Assembly: GCA_963678445.1 (NCBI GenBank)
Contig: OY782877.1
Location: forward strand, 3,534,001-3,598,000
Source: G963678445 sp963678445
GTDB lineage: Bacteria; Hydrogenedentota; Hydrogenedentia; Hydrogenedentales; G963678445
Direction of reading: 5' to 3'
Length of the DNA stretch: 64,000 nucleotides
In this document: piece by piece, positions 1 to 8,224 of the stretch
Layout: every line of letters begins with the position of its first letter
Position numbering within the stretch: the first letter of the stretch is position 1
Translations under genes and position numbers: made by a program
The notes under the pieces: generated by a model
Database searches by the model: none
The model's input: only the letters and a program-made list of their open reading frames with translations
What the model was told of the DNA's origin: nothing

Positions 1-2
1 TC

Positions 3-740
3 TCAAAGGATGACAGCATTAAGCACCAAAAGTGGAAGCATCCACTCGGGCCATTCGGATACAAGTTACTCGCGTCTAAAATCAAACTTGATAATGAATC
101 ACTCAAGTATTTTAGGAACATCGAAGCTCGCGGAAATTCCGTTGCTTGCTCTGATTTCGTAGGATCGATGGTTCTCGGCCTGGAATCGACCGATTTTCAA
201 AAGATAAATATCAATGATGGCAAATTTTCTACCCTAGATTTTTCTGGGCGTACGATACGCAATGTTTCTTTTATTGAGTGCGAGATCGAAGAGCTAACGC
301 TGGATAGCTACGCGACAACAGAAGTGGTTTTTAATACCTGCTTGTTCGATCGTATCATTGGAATTTCCTCTGCCGATGGGTATCCATCATTTATGACTGA
401 CTGTACTGCTGGCGGCTATGAGAACGTCCTGACTGTTGCTAGAATTAGCGAGCTCGCCATTGCTGATCGGCATAAAACGCTGCTATCCATTCTTAAGAAA
501 TTATTTTTTCAGCCCGGTAAGGGGCGCAAGGAAGAAGCCCTCCTGCGTGGAACAGAGAAGTATTGGGATCAAACTACAGCTGAGAATGTACTAAGAATAA
601 TGCTTCGTCAGGGAATGGTAGATCGGTTCAAAGGGGATGACGGCTGGGTGTATTCGCCAAATCGGGCAAAAACGGTTCGGGTAAAGAAAATCATGAGCAA
701 GCTCGGGAATTGCGGTGACGAACTATGGGCGTACGTATAG
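3..740 (+). CDS. 5'-truncated hypothetical protein, pentapeptide-like segment plus winged-helix-like C-terminus
   Basis: The reading frame is open from the window edge to a TAG stop at 738-740, so the true start lies outside; the first internal ATG at 168 is not a convincing start. About 245 residues are visible. The middle part (FSTLDFSGRTIRNVSF and following) has the alternating hydrophobic/polar pattern of a pentapeptide or small beta-helix stretch. The last 100 residues are helical and basic (ILKKLFFQPGKGRKEE, then LRIMLRQGMVDRFKG) and look like a winged-helix domain. I do not recognise the family; C-terminal parts of large NTPase-type proteins can look like this, but no catalytic motif is in view. 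The next recognisable gene remnant runs on the opposite strand. Confidence 0.55.
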   Translation, partial: SKDDSIKHQKWKHPLGPFGYKLLASKIKLDNESLKYFRNIEARGNSVACSDFVGSMVLGLESTDFQKININDGKFSTLDFSGRTIRNVSFIECEIEELTLDSYATTEVVFNTCLFDRIIGISSADGYPSFMTDCTAGGYENVLTVARISELAIADRHKTLLSILKKLFFQPGKGRKEEALLRGTEKYWDQTTAENVLRIMLRQGMVDRFKGDDGWVYSPNRAKTVRVKKIMSKLGNCGDELWAYV

Positions 741-859
741 CAACACGTTGCAGATGTCACTTTACCCGCTGCACACACTTGCTGCCGCAAGGGCACGCAT
801 CGTTTCGAACTCATCTGAATGTGGCGTTCGCCTCACCCAAGGTCGCGTTCGTTGATGGC

Positions 860-1226
860 TCACCAGCACCGTTCGAGATAGTCCTCGGTGAAGCGCCGGC
901 CCGTCTGTCGGTCTCCGCAGAAATGGACGGGAATACCTCAGTCCACGCAGATGGAGGTGGCTGCTCCAAAGACTGCATTGGGGTGGGCATTGCCGGTGTG
1001 GTTCCCATCAAGCACCTCGCGTAGAGAGCCTTCGACGACCACGCAGGCGTGCTTGCATTCGGCCAGCTTCCGCAGCTCGGCGTGGAACCGTTTTCGGGCG
1101 CGGATAACGGTTTTTGTAGAACCCGTGAAAGACTTACGCTCGAGCGCCCCCGCGTTTCCAGACGCTGCACTGCGGTGATTCGGCGTTAGGAATATCGAGT
1201 GGGTAGACGCGGAGAATTTTAACCAT
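860..1226 (-). pseudogene. Decayed ERCC4-type nuclease domain protein
   Basis: Read on the minus strand, an ATG at 1226 opens MVKILRVYPLDIPNAE. After a frame change near 1150, a segment follows that contains ALERKSF, FHAELRKLAE, VVVEGSL and HPNAVFGA, an order typical of small ERCC4-fold (XPF-like) nucleases of phages and plasmids: the ERK signature, a helix, a VVEG strand and an HPNAV loop. The frame hits TGA at 938-940, exactly where relatives carry Trp (CVD-stop-GIPVHFCGDR), and continues in the same frame to a second stop at 860-862 (YLERCW). So the gene has at least one internal stop and one frameshift and is almost certainly non-functional. In phages such nucleases act in recombination or branched-DNA processing. 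Nothing suggests expression. Confidence 0.6.
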
Positions 1227-1446
1227 TGCCCGGATTCCAAGGTTTTAATAGTAGGTGTGCCCCTCCCTCTCACAGCGGGAAGGGCGACGTTCGACGCGGA
1301 ATGGCTGGGAATCGGACACATACTCCACCTGTTTCCAACTATCGACGATGAAAAGTTGCTAACGTCCGTGCCGCAGGTGGTGTTTTTGACTTTGATATAC
1401 ACTTTGGGCAGCACCTTTGATATTCCGCCTAATTTTTTCTGCCAAG

Positions 1447-1728
1447 GTGTACATGATGGGGTGCCATACCAATGTCTGGGACGTGGCGAATCCAACGCGC
1501 CAGCTTCAGACGTATGGACATCCCGCGACGTGTCCGTTCGAAATTCCTTTTCGATGTATCCAAGCCTATACGAGCGCGGACGGAGTTGTTCTGGATTCGT
1601 TTGGTGGGGCGGGAACCACGCTGATTGCGGCTGAAAAGGCCGGACGTACGGCTTTGCTTTGCGAAAAGGAAACGGAGTATTGTGACGCAACCATTGCACG
1701 GTGGGAAAAGTGGATGGAAAAGGCATGA
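1447..1728 (+). pseudogene. C-terminal fragment of an N6/N4-type DNA methyltransferase
   Basis: About 93 residues match the end of a DNA adenine/cytosine-N4 methyltransferase: a conserved block NPTRQLQTYGHPATCPFEIP, then the SAM-binding loop VLDSFGGAGTT, then a C-terminal helix YCDATIARWEKWM. The catalytic DPPY/SPPY half that should precede it is missing; upstream sequence gives no continuing methyltransferase frame, so the gene has lost its 5' portion. The stop TGA at 1726-1728 overlaps the ATG at 1725 of the next gene in an ATGA arrangement, a relic of an operon with translational coupling. In phages such enzymes modify DNA against host restriction. A second methyltransferase C-terminus of similar type occurs at 4621-4950. 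Confidence 0.6.
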
Positions 1729-2686
1729 GTTTTGAGATCCCTGAGCAAAATCGTAAGTCAGCGGTATTAACCCCGTCACAGTTGCCTTGTCTGGCAAAGA
1801 CGCCAAGTATCAATCTTACGTCGGGGTGCGCACATGGGTGTATCTACTGTTATGCGCGGAGCTATAGTCTGTTTCCGGGGGAGGGAAACGTTCTCGTTTA
1901 CTCAGATACGGCGGAGCGTTTGCTGTCTGAGTTGAAGCGAAAACGAAAGAAAACGTCCCATGTCTATTTCAGCCCTTCCACGGATGTGTTTCAGCCGATC
2001 AATACCGTGCTTGATATGGCGTACCGGATGTTTTCCACGTTGCTGGAACAGGGAATTGGGGTGGCCTTTGTGAGCAAGGGACGCATTCCTGAGCGTCATA
2101 TGGGCCTGTTGTGCGCCCATGCCGCGTTGGTTCGTGCGCAGATCGGTGTCATTACATCGGATGAAGCCCTTGCGCGGCGTATTGAACCGCATGCAGCTTC
2201 GCCTGCGGTGCGTTTTTCCAGATGGGGCGGCTCATCCAGGCAGGCATACCAACCCGCGTTCGTATCGCGCCGATCATACCTGGGCTGACCGACGCCGACG
2301 AAATGCTGGATACGCTGTTCCAACAGGCGTCTCATGCCGGTGCGGCGCATGCGACTATTAACGCTATGCATCTGCGTCCGGCGATTACCGCTTCGTTGCG
2401 AAAGCATCTTGAGCCGGAGGATTTTGAGCGGGTGTTTTCCCATTATAAATCGGCGCAATCCCTGGACGTTTGCGGCGGAAAATCGCGACAAAAACCTTTA
2501 TCTCTCGCAACACGGCAGCGTTTGTTCGACCGGACGCGGTGTATTGCCGCGCGATACGACATCGCCACGCATATCTGCGGCTGCATGAATCCCGATCTGA
2601 CAAACGAAAAATGTGCGTTAGACGGAGAATGGCCGGAGGAAAAAGCACAGGAAAGTCAGATGGTGCTATTTCACGAGAGGCATTAA
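1725..2686 (+). pseudogene. Radical SAM protein, spore-photoproduct-lyase-like, frameshifted
   Basis: The start ATG at 1725 overlaps the preceding stop. The N-terminal part carries the radical-SAM cluster motif GCAHGCIYCYA (CxxxCxxC), as in SplB-like enzymes that use a 4Fe-4S cluster and S-adenosylmethionine. The frame is lost at a run of five T (2213-2217); a sixth T would restore AVRFFQMGRLIQAGIP and join the first half to a second open segment (2222-2686) with APIIPGLTDADE, family-typical. The C-terminus ends with CGCMNPDL. A single homopolymer deletion, real or a sequencing error, therefore separates two good halves. Protein length would be about 320 residues. It is followed by a second, divergent member of the same family. 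Possible role: DNA or nucleotide repair, inferred only from the family. Confidence 0.65.
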
Positions 2687-2879
2687 TTTTGTGCTCCTGA
2701 TTTCTTAGGAACGGAAGTTTCTTTGAACGCGGGTGTTGGCGTTGTTCAAGGTAGGGAATTCGGCACGTTCTCGGGGAAAAAGGGTTGCGGAAAACAATAA
2801 ACACTGATATTGTATTCAGTATGAAAAAACTGCTTCTTTTTTTGAAAATGCTTCGAGGAAGGGTCCTTTTATCCACAAG

Positions 2880-3754
2880 ATGAACCGGACTCCGCCGGGG
2901 GTGGTATGTCCGGTTTATTATGTGCTGTCGCATGGCAATGGCTGTCCGTATGGCTGCGATTACTGTTGTCTACAGTTACCGTTACGTACTGTGCGCAACC
3001 CCATCGTGTTTGATGGGCGGGAGCGGATGCTGGAAGAGGTAGGGCGTTTCTTGCAGCGTGGGCAGGCGTGGCTGTTGAGTGCGGGGGAGTCGAGCGATAG
3101 TCTGGCCTTGGATCATAGGACGCATCTAACCCGGGATTTAGTGCCGCTTTTTGCACGCCAGGATGAAGGGATGCTGTTTCCCAAAGAGCAGAAACATACG
3201 CTTTTATTCGTAATGAAAAGTGTAAATGTAGAGGGATTGCTTGAAATAAACGAGCATGCGAATGTGGTGGTCTCTTTCAGCCTGAACGCGCCCGAGGTGA
3301 GCGTCTGCTATGAGCATGGCGCGCCCCATCCGTATATGCGGCTCAAAGCGGCAGTGCAATGTTAGCAAGCGGGGTATGAGGTCCGTATACGTATAGATCC
3401 CATTATCCCGCTTGCCGGATGGCGCAGGGCTTATAAGTCACTGCTTGAACGCATCGCATCAGAAATGGACGTGGATGGCCTGCGTTTTACACTGGGTACC
3501 ATTCGCCATAACCCGGGGTTGCGTGAATGTGCACAGGAGCGAGGTCGGGAATGGAAGGTTTTCAATCCGGCAGGTCGCGTGAGGGAACGAATTTGCGTTA
3601 CCGCCTACCGGTGGATTTACGTCGGGAAGTTTACAGTTGGTTCATGAAGCATTTGCCAGGGAACGCGTCGGTGGCGCTATGTAAGGAGACGGAGGAAATA
3701 TGGGACGAGCTAGGTCTGGATTCGAAAAATCCAAAATGCAACTGTGCACTCTGA
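2880..3754 (+). pseudogene. Second radical SAM protein of the spore-photoproduct-lyase type, broken
   Basis: From ATG 2880 the protein shows GNGCPYGCDYCCLQ, a CxxxCxxC radical-SAM cluster site, then ESSDSLALDH and VEGLLEINEHANVVVSFS, matching the large SPL-like family. The frame meets TAG at 3363-3365 (AVQC-stop-QAGYEVRIRIDPIIP) and reads through in the same frame to GLRECAQERG. A frameshift between about 3572 and 3590 then moves the homologous sequence to another frame: YRLPVDLRREVYSWF and the hallmark C-terminus ALCKETEEIWDELGL...KCNC. Two lesions make it a pseudogene. It shares only family features with the gene at 1725, so the pair is an old duplication or two distinct subfamilies kept side by side. 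Confidence 0.65.
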
Positions 3755-4368
3755 ATGCTAAAGCAAGCCAGAAAGATAACAGCGACCTTTTGCGAAAAGC
3801 GGAATTGCGGCGATGGTTCTGCAAAGACGTGAAACGAGCCAATATCTTTCTGGCGGGTGCCGGTTTTGGGGAAATGTTCAAGCATGCATGGCGGCAGAAA
3901 GCAGAGTATACGCTGGCGCTGGACACTAATGCGCGAAAAATAGAGGATTGGCGTTTTCATTTTCCAGAGATAGATGCCCGTACAGCAGATTTTTAGACAT
4001 TTCGGGATTGGCCCAAACGGCATAGTTTTCGGATAGCGGACTTTGATGCATTTGGCGATCTTTACCCCGGCATGCTGCATTTTCTGGATGGTGCGGCTTG
4101 GAAAGAACCGCTGGATATCATCGTAGGGGATTCGAAAGTACTGGCATTCAGGAGAAATGGACATATCTCGCCACAACTGCTGTATGGTAGAAAAAAGACT
4201 CGTTTCATGGGGGTAAGGCGTCTGGATTCCTACATGGAACGTTTCGTTTGGCCATGGTGGAAACGGGTTACCATGAAACGCGGACTCAGAATCACAAAAA
4301 AGCATTGTGTCAGCAATAAGGGAAAAACCGTTGCATACTACGCACTCAGACTCACAACTTCGTATTAA
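3736..4368 (+). pseudogene. Methyltransferase-like protein with in-frame TAG
   Basis: The segment IFLAGAGFGEMFKHAW resembles the SAM-binding loop of a class I methyltransferase. LALDTNARKIEDWRFHFPEID follows, as expected for the second strand. The frame stops at TAG 3994-3996 (TADF-stop-TFRDWP) and continues open in the same frame through IADFDAFGDLYPGMLHFL and LDIIVGDSKVL to 4368. ADFDAFG sits where RNA or DNA methyltransferases of this kind have their central acidic strand. The true start is unclear: ATG 3736 overlaps the end of the preceding radical-SAM remnant and lacks a good ribosome site. Substrate unknown. One stop separates it from an otherwise intact gene of about 210 residues. Confidence 0.45.
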
Positions 4369-4950
4369 TCAGTTACATATTGCCGAATTGAAACCTAATA
4401 AGTACAACCCCAACCGTATGACTGACGGGCAGTTCCTTTCCCTGAAACAGGCTATTCGGAAGGAAGGGTTCTGCGGTGTTATTCTAGTTAACAAGACGCC
4501 CAAGGGGTTAGTTATTGTGGACGGCGAACACCGTTGGCGGGCTGCCCGTGCTCTTGGGGTAAAAGACGTGCCCTGCATTGTTGGCGAATTTAGCGAAGAA
4601 CAAGCCCGTGCACTAACGGTGAAAAGGAAGGCGCGGCGCACGTCTTTTTCGGGCCGAACAACGCGGTCGACGTTTGGCCTGTCAAGAAGATCAACCCGAA
4701 CAAAATGGTCCACCTCACGGAGAAGCCGGTGGAACTGGCTGTCCGTGCCATTCAGTACTTGTCCCGCGAAGGCGAGAACGTGATGGACCTCTTCGGTGGC
4801 TCAGGGTCGACGCTGATCGGATGCGAGCAGACCGCCCGCAAGGCGTACCTGATGGAGCTGGACTCGCTCTACTGCGACGTAATCGTCAAGCGGTGGGAGG
4901 AGTTCACCGGCAGAAAGGCCGAGCGGAAAGCGGCGGAGGTGACGGCGTGA
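4307..4950 (+). pseudogene. ParB-like N-terminal domain joined out of frame to a DNA methyltransferase C-terminus
   Basis: From GTG 4307 the first half is a ParB/Srx-type domain: NQLHIAELKPNKYNPN, then a GLVIVDGEHRWRAARALG motif (the GEHR box) and VPCIVGEF. Homology stops near 4620. From 4621 a different frame encodes the end of a DNA methyltransferase, with MVHLTEKPVELA, the SAM loop VMDLFGGSGSTLIG and YCDVIVKRWEEF, ending at TGA 4948-4950. Phages often carry ParB-methyltransferase fusions of 400 or more residues; here the middle is absent and the halves are out of frame. The left half is AT-richer with codon use like 2-4 kb, the right half is GC-rich like the terminase region, so the junction looks like a recombination between two related genes. 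Confidence 0.55.
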
Positions 4951-5144
4951 TCCAGGCTTCCCCAGGCAAGGCGGCTTTACTTTCACGCGCCGTTAGTCAA
5001 GGTTTCTTCACTAGCGGTCACCAGGGCAGCCGCATGTCCTACACTCACCCGAAGGGCCGACTTCGTGAGATGCGGTACCGCGCGATTCACCGCAAGGCCG
5101 TCGAGATGACGCACGGCAGTCTCAAGACAAAACGGAATCATTCA

Positions 5145-5372
5145 CTACTTCGCCAGCTTCTTGAGAGCGCGCCCGAAACGCTGGTGGGTCATCTTGAGGG
5201 CCTCCTCGAACCTCTGCTCCTCCTCCGGTTCCCGGACGGGCGTCAGAATCAGCGAATTGCCGTCAGTCACAATCTCAAAAGAGGTCTCCGGCGTGGCCCG
5301 AAGAGTCTCCAGAATGGACTTATCGATTATGAGCGCGTAGCTATTGCCGTGCTTTGTCAGACGTTTCCGCAT
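5145..5372 (-). CDS. AbrB/MazE-type antitoxin-like DNA-binding protein
   Basis: A complete 75-residue protein starting MRKRLTKHGNSYALIIDKSI, the swapped-hairpin AbrB/MazE DNA-binding fold that forms the N-terminus of many antitoxins. The C-terminal tail FEEALKMTHQRFGRALKKLA is typical of members paired with Doc-type or similar toxins. In known modules the toxin gene follows directly; here the downstream minus-strand sequence (4951-5144) shows no convincing toxin, so the antitoxin seems orphaned. It faces the phage genes on both sides. Antitoxins of this type repress their own promoter; I saw no clear operator. Family assignment is firm, pairing is inference. Confidence 0.7.
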   Translation of the reverse strand: MRKRLTKHGNSYALIIDKSILETLRATPETSFEIVTDGNSLILTPVREPEEEQRFEEALKMTHQRFGRALKKLAK

Positions 5373-5488
5373 CTTGGACCTACCTCAATTCGTCAATACA
5401 AAGTATATACGTCAGACTCGCATGAACGAAAGTGTGCGCCCGGGAAACGAAATCGCCCGACACTCTGAAGAACCAGTGAAGTACATCG

Positions 5489-5626
5489 ATGAAGAATCAA
5501 CTCGACCCTACATCCCTCACGATTGAGGACCTGGATGCCGGTGCGCCCATGAACCCGGACGGCACGGTCAACCTAGTCCATTACGCCGCATGGATCGTAA
5601 AGGAGATGGGCCATGGCCGCGATTGA
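5489..5626 (+). CDS. Small phage protein upstream of terminase (45 aa)
   Basis: A short frame begins at ATG 5489 with the sequence MKNQLDPTSLTIEDL and ends at TGA 5624-5626, overlapping the start of the terminase gene (ATG 5613) by 14 bases. Its C-terminal part NLVHYAAWIVKEMG resembles the segment LFRYAAWLVDLRH of the terminase N-terminus, hinting at a duplicated helix or a shared protein contact. The AGGAG at 5601-5605 inside this frame is the ribosome site of the terminase. No known family recognised; position suggests a packaging accessory. Confidence 0.35.
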   Translation: MKNQLDPTSLTIEDLDAGAPMNPDGTVNLVHYAAWIVKEMGHGRD

Positions 5627-7828
5627 CCCGCGCAAGCTGCGCCCGAGCGAACTGGCGCGCCTTCTCAACTCGTCGCCCTGCGGCGAAGTGATCAGCGAGC
5701 GCCAGTTGCGGCGGCACCGCACCCGGGCCGGGTATCGCATCGGCGACGGGCGTTCTGTGGACCTGTTCCGCTATGCGGCCTGGCTCGTGGATCTGCGGCA
5801 TACGCCCAAACAAGATCCCGGTGAGAATTATGAGGCGATGAAAGAGGCTGCACGGGCCCGCAACGCGGCGCTATCGAAGAGCGGACGCGACATCGGCGAG
5901 TTACCCGGGATCGTCGATGCGGAGCGGAAGGCCCGCGCGGAACATGACTTCCGATTCTTCTGCGAGGCGTACTTCCCGCTCACCTTCAACCTGGCGTGGT
6001 CGGATGACCATCTCAAGATCATCGCCAAGATCGAGCAGGCGGTGCTGCATGGCGGGCTCTTCGCCCTGGCCATGCCGCGCGGTTCGGGCAAGACCTCGAT
6101 TGCCGAATGCGCGTGTCTCTGGGCCGTGCTCTTCGGCCACTGTGACTTCGTCTGCCTGATTGGCTCCGACGAAGGTTATGCGCTCGATATGCTCGACAGC
6201 CTCAAGACCGAGCTGGACGGCAACGAACTGCTGCTCGAAGACTTCCCCGAGGCCGTGTTTCCGATTCATTGTCTCGACGGCATCGCTCACCGCGCCAACG
6301 CCAGCTCTACCGGGGCGAGCGCACGCACATCGGCTGGACCGCGCGCGAGATCGCTCTACCCACCATTCCCGGCAGCCTGGCCTCCGGGGCGATCATCAAG
6401 GTCGCGGGCATCACCGGACGCATCCGGGGGATGAAATACAAGCGCGCCGATGGCAAGACCGTCCGCCCGTCCCTCGTGGTGCTCGACGATCCGCAGACCG
6501 ACGAATCCGCGCGTTCGCCTTCGCAGTGCGCCAACCGCGAGAGCATCCTCGCCGGGGCGGTGCTGGGACTGGCCGGACCCGGCAAGAAGATTTCCGGCAT
6601 CATGCCCTGCACGGTCATCCGTCCCGACGACATGGCCGACCGCATCCTCGACCGCGACAAGCACCCGCAATGGCAGGGCGAGCGGACCAGGATGGTCTAC
6701 GCGTTCCCGGCAAACGAGAAGCTGTGGGATCGCTACGCGGAGATCCTTGCCGACAGCCTGCGCAACGATCACGGAATCGAGAAGGCGACCGAGTTCTACC
6801 GCGAGCGCCGGGCGGCCATGGATGAGGGCGCGATCATCGCGTGGCCGGAGCGATTCAACCACGACGAGGCATCGGCGATCCAGCACGCCATGAATTTCAA
6901 GCTGCAGGACGAGGCCGCCTTCTGGGCCGAATACCAGAATGAGCCGCTTCCCGCCGAGACCGAAGGCGAGGAGATGTTTACCCCCGTCCAGGTGGCCGCG
7001 AAGCTCGACCGCCACGCGCGCGGCGTCGTACCCATCGGCGCAACCCGCGTGACCATGTTCATCGACGTGCAGCAGAAACTGCTTTTTCACCTGGTGGCGG
7101 CCTGGGAGGACGACTTCACCGGCTATGTCATCGACTACGGCGCATATCCCGACCAGAAACGCCCCTACTTCACGCTCCGGGACGCCCGTCGTTCGCTGGC
7201 CACGTGCAAGCCCGGCGCGGGCCTCGAAGGCTCCATCTACGCCGCGCTGGAGACGTTGACCGGCGACTGCCTTGGGCGCGAATGGCGGCGCGAGGACGGC
7301 GCGCACCTCAAGATCGAGCGCTGCCTGGTGGATGCCAGCTGGGGTTCGTCCACCGACGTGGTCTACCAACTCTGCCGCCAGAGCGCGCATGCGGCGATCC
7401 TGACGCCGAGCCACGACCGGTTCGTGGGCGCCTCGTCGATTCCGTTCTCCGAGTATAAGCGCAAACGCGGCGACCGCGTGGGCCTCAACTGGCGCATTCC
7501 GAACGTGGCCGGACGCCGGGCCGTGCGGCACGTGGTCTTCGACACGAATTACTGGAAGAGCTTCGTTCACGCCCGGCTGGCCGTGGCGATGGGCGACACG
7601 GGCTGCCTTTCACTTTTCGGCGACAAGGCCGAGACGCACCGGCTCCTGTCCGAGCACCTCTGCGCCGAGTACCGGGTCCGGACACAGGGGCGCGGGCGCA
7701 CCGTGGACGAGTGGAAGATCAAGTCCGAGCAGTTCGACAACCACTGGCTCGACTGCCTGGTGGGCTGCGCGGTGGCGGCGTCCATGCAGGGCGCGGTCCT
7801 CCCGGGACGGATGCCGGGGCCGTGGTGA
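5613..7828 (+). pseudogene. Phage terminase large subunit with N-terminal small-subunit-like domain, single-base frameshift
   Basis: Starts at ATG 5613 behind AGGAG. Residues 1-60 (LRPSELARLLNSSP, ERQLRRHRTRAG) look like the DNA-binding helix-turn-helix of small terminases. The packaging ATPase follows: Walker A PRGSGKT near residue 155 and, in the next frame, Walker B LVVLDDP with IPGSLASGAIIK between. The C-terminal half has the nuclease-type region (VTMFIDVQQKLLFH, EWKIKSEQFDNHWLDCLVGC). Frames switch at 6300/6301: one extra G would give HRANGQLYRGERTHIGW, the expected family sequence, so a single base is missing. Without that lesion the protein would be about 738 residues. It is GC-rich like the tail genes at 54-63 kb. 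Packaging is inactive unless the shift is a sequencing error. Confidence 0.8.
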
Positions 7829-7875
7829 AGCGCGAACGGGTGAAGCTCTCGGACCTCCAGAGGAGCCGTCGATAA

Positions 7876-8058
7876 ATGGACGATCAAGGGCGCGACAGGC
7901 AGACCGAAGACCAGCGCGGCATTGCGTGCCCACGTTGCGGATGCCGCCATTTCCGCGTGATCTACACCCGCCGCGCCCGGGGCAGTCGCATCCTCCGCCG
8001 CCGAGAATGCCGCCACTGCGGACGGCGGATTACGACCTATGAGAGTTTGGCGGGGTAG
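7876..8058 (+). CDS. Small zinc-ribbon protein, NrdR N-terminus-like
   Basis: Sixty residues with two CxxC pairs (CPRCGCRHF and CRHCGRRITTYE), the four-cysteine zinc ribbon seen at the N-terminus of NrdR and in many small phage proteins; the ATP-cone domain of NrdR is absent. It starts at ATG 7876 directly after a TAA, with AGGAG at 7861-7865. A 16-codon frame (GTG 7825 to TAA 7875, overlapping the terminase stop) lies between the two and may be a coupling leader. Position after the terminase supports a phage origin. Probably binds DNA or a protein partner; exact role unknown. Confidence 0.6.
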   Translation: MDDQGRDRQTEDQRGIACPRCGCRHFRVIYTRRARGSRILRRRECRHCGRRITTYESLAG

Positions 8059-8163
8059 TCGCAGATTTCTATATAGACCGCGATTTGACCGCGTATTTCC
8101 ATCCGGGAACGCGTTTTACGACGAACATGGCTGCTTGGACACAGCACGCATGCCGCATTTTTC

Positions 8164-8191
8164 TTGACACTGGCCAGATTTTCCGTATAAT
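8164..8191 (+). promoter_or_regulatory. Near-consensus sigma-70 promoter of the Fic gene
   Basis: TTGACA at 8164-8169 and TATAAT at 8186-8191 are both exact consensus hexamers, separated by 16 bases. Transcription would begin near 8198, about 27 bases before the Fic start codon at 8225. No operator palindrome overlaps it, so expression may be constitutive and strong. Confidence 0.75.
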
Positions 8192-8224
8192 TCCATACAA
8201 TTACTCATTTTTCGAGAGAACGCC

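Noticed and set aside
938..1813. A 291-codon minus-strand open frame
   Set aside because: Only the distal third (ERCC4-like, 940-1150) has protein character; the rest is antisense to the methyltransferase and radical-SAM remnants.
6356..7570. A 404-codon minus-strand open frame
   Set aside because: Antisense shadow of the terminase; long because of high GC at third positions, with no domain motif.
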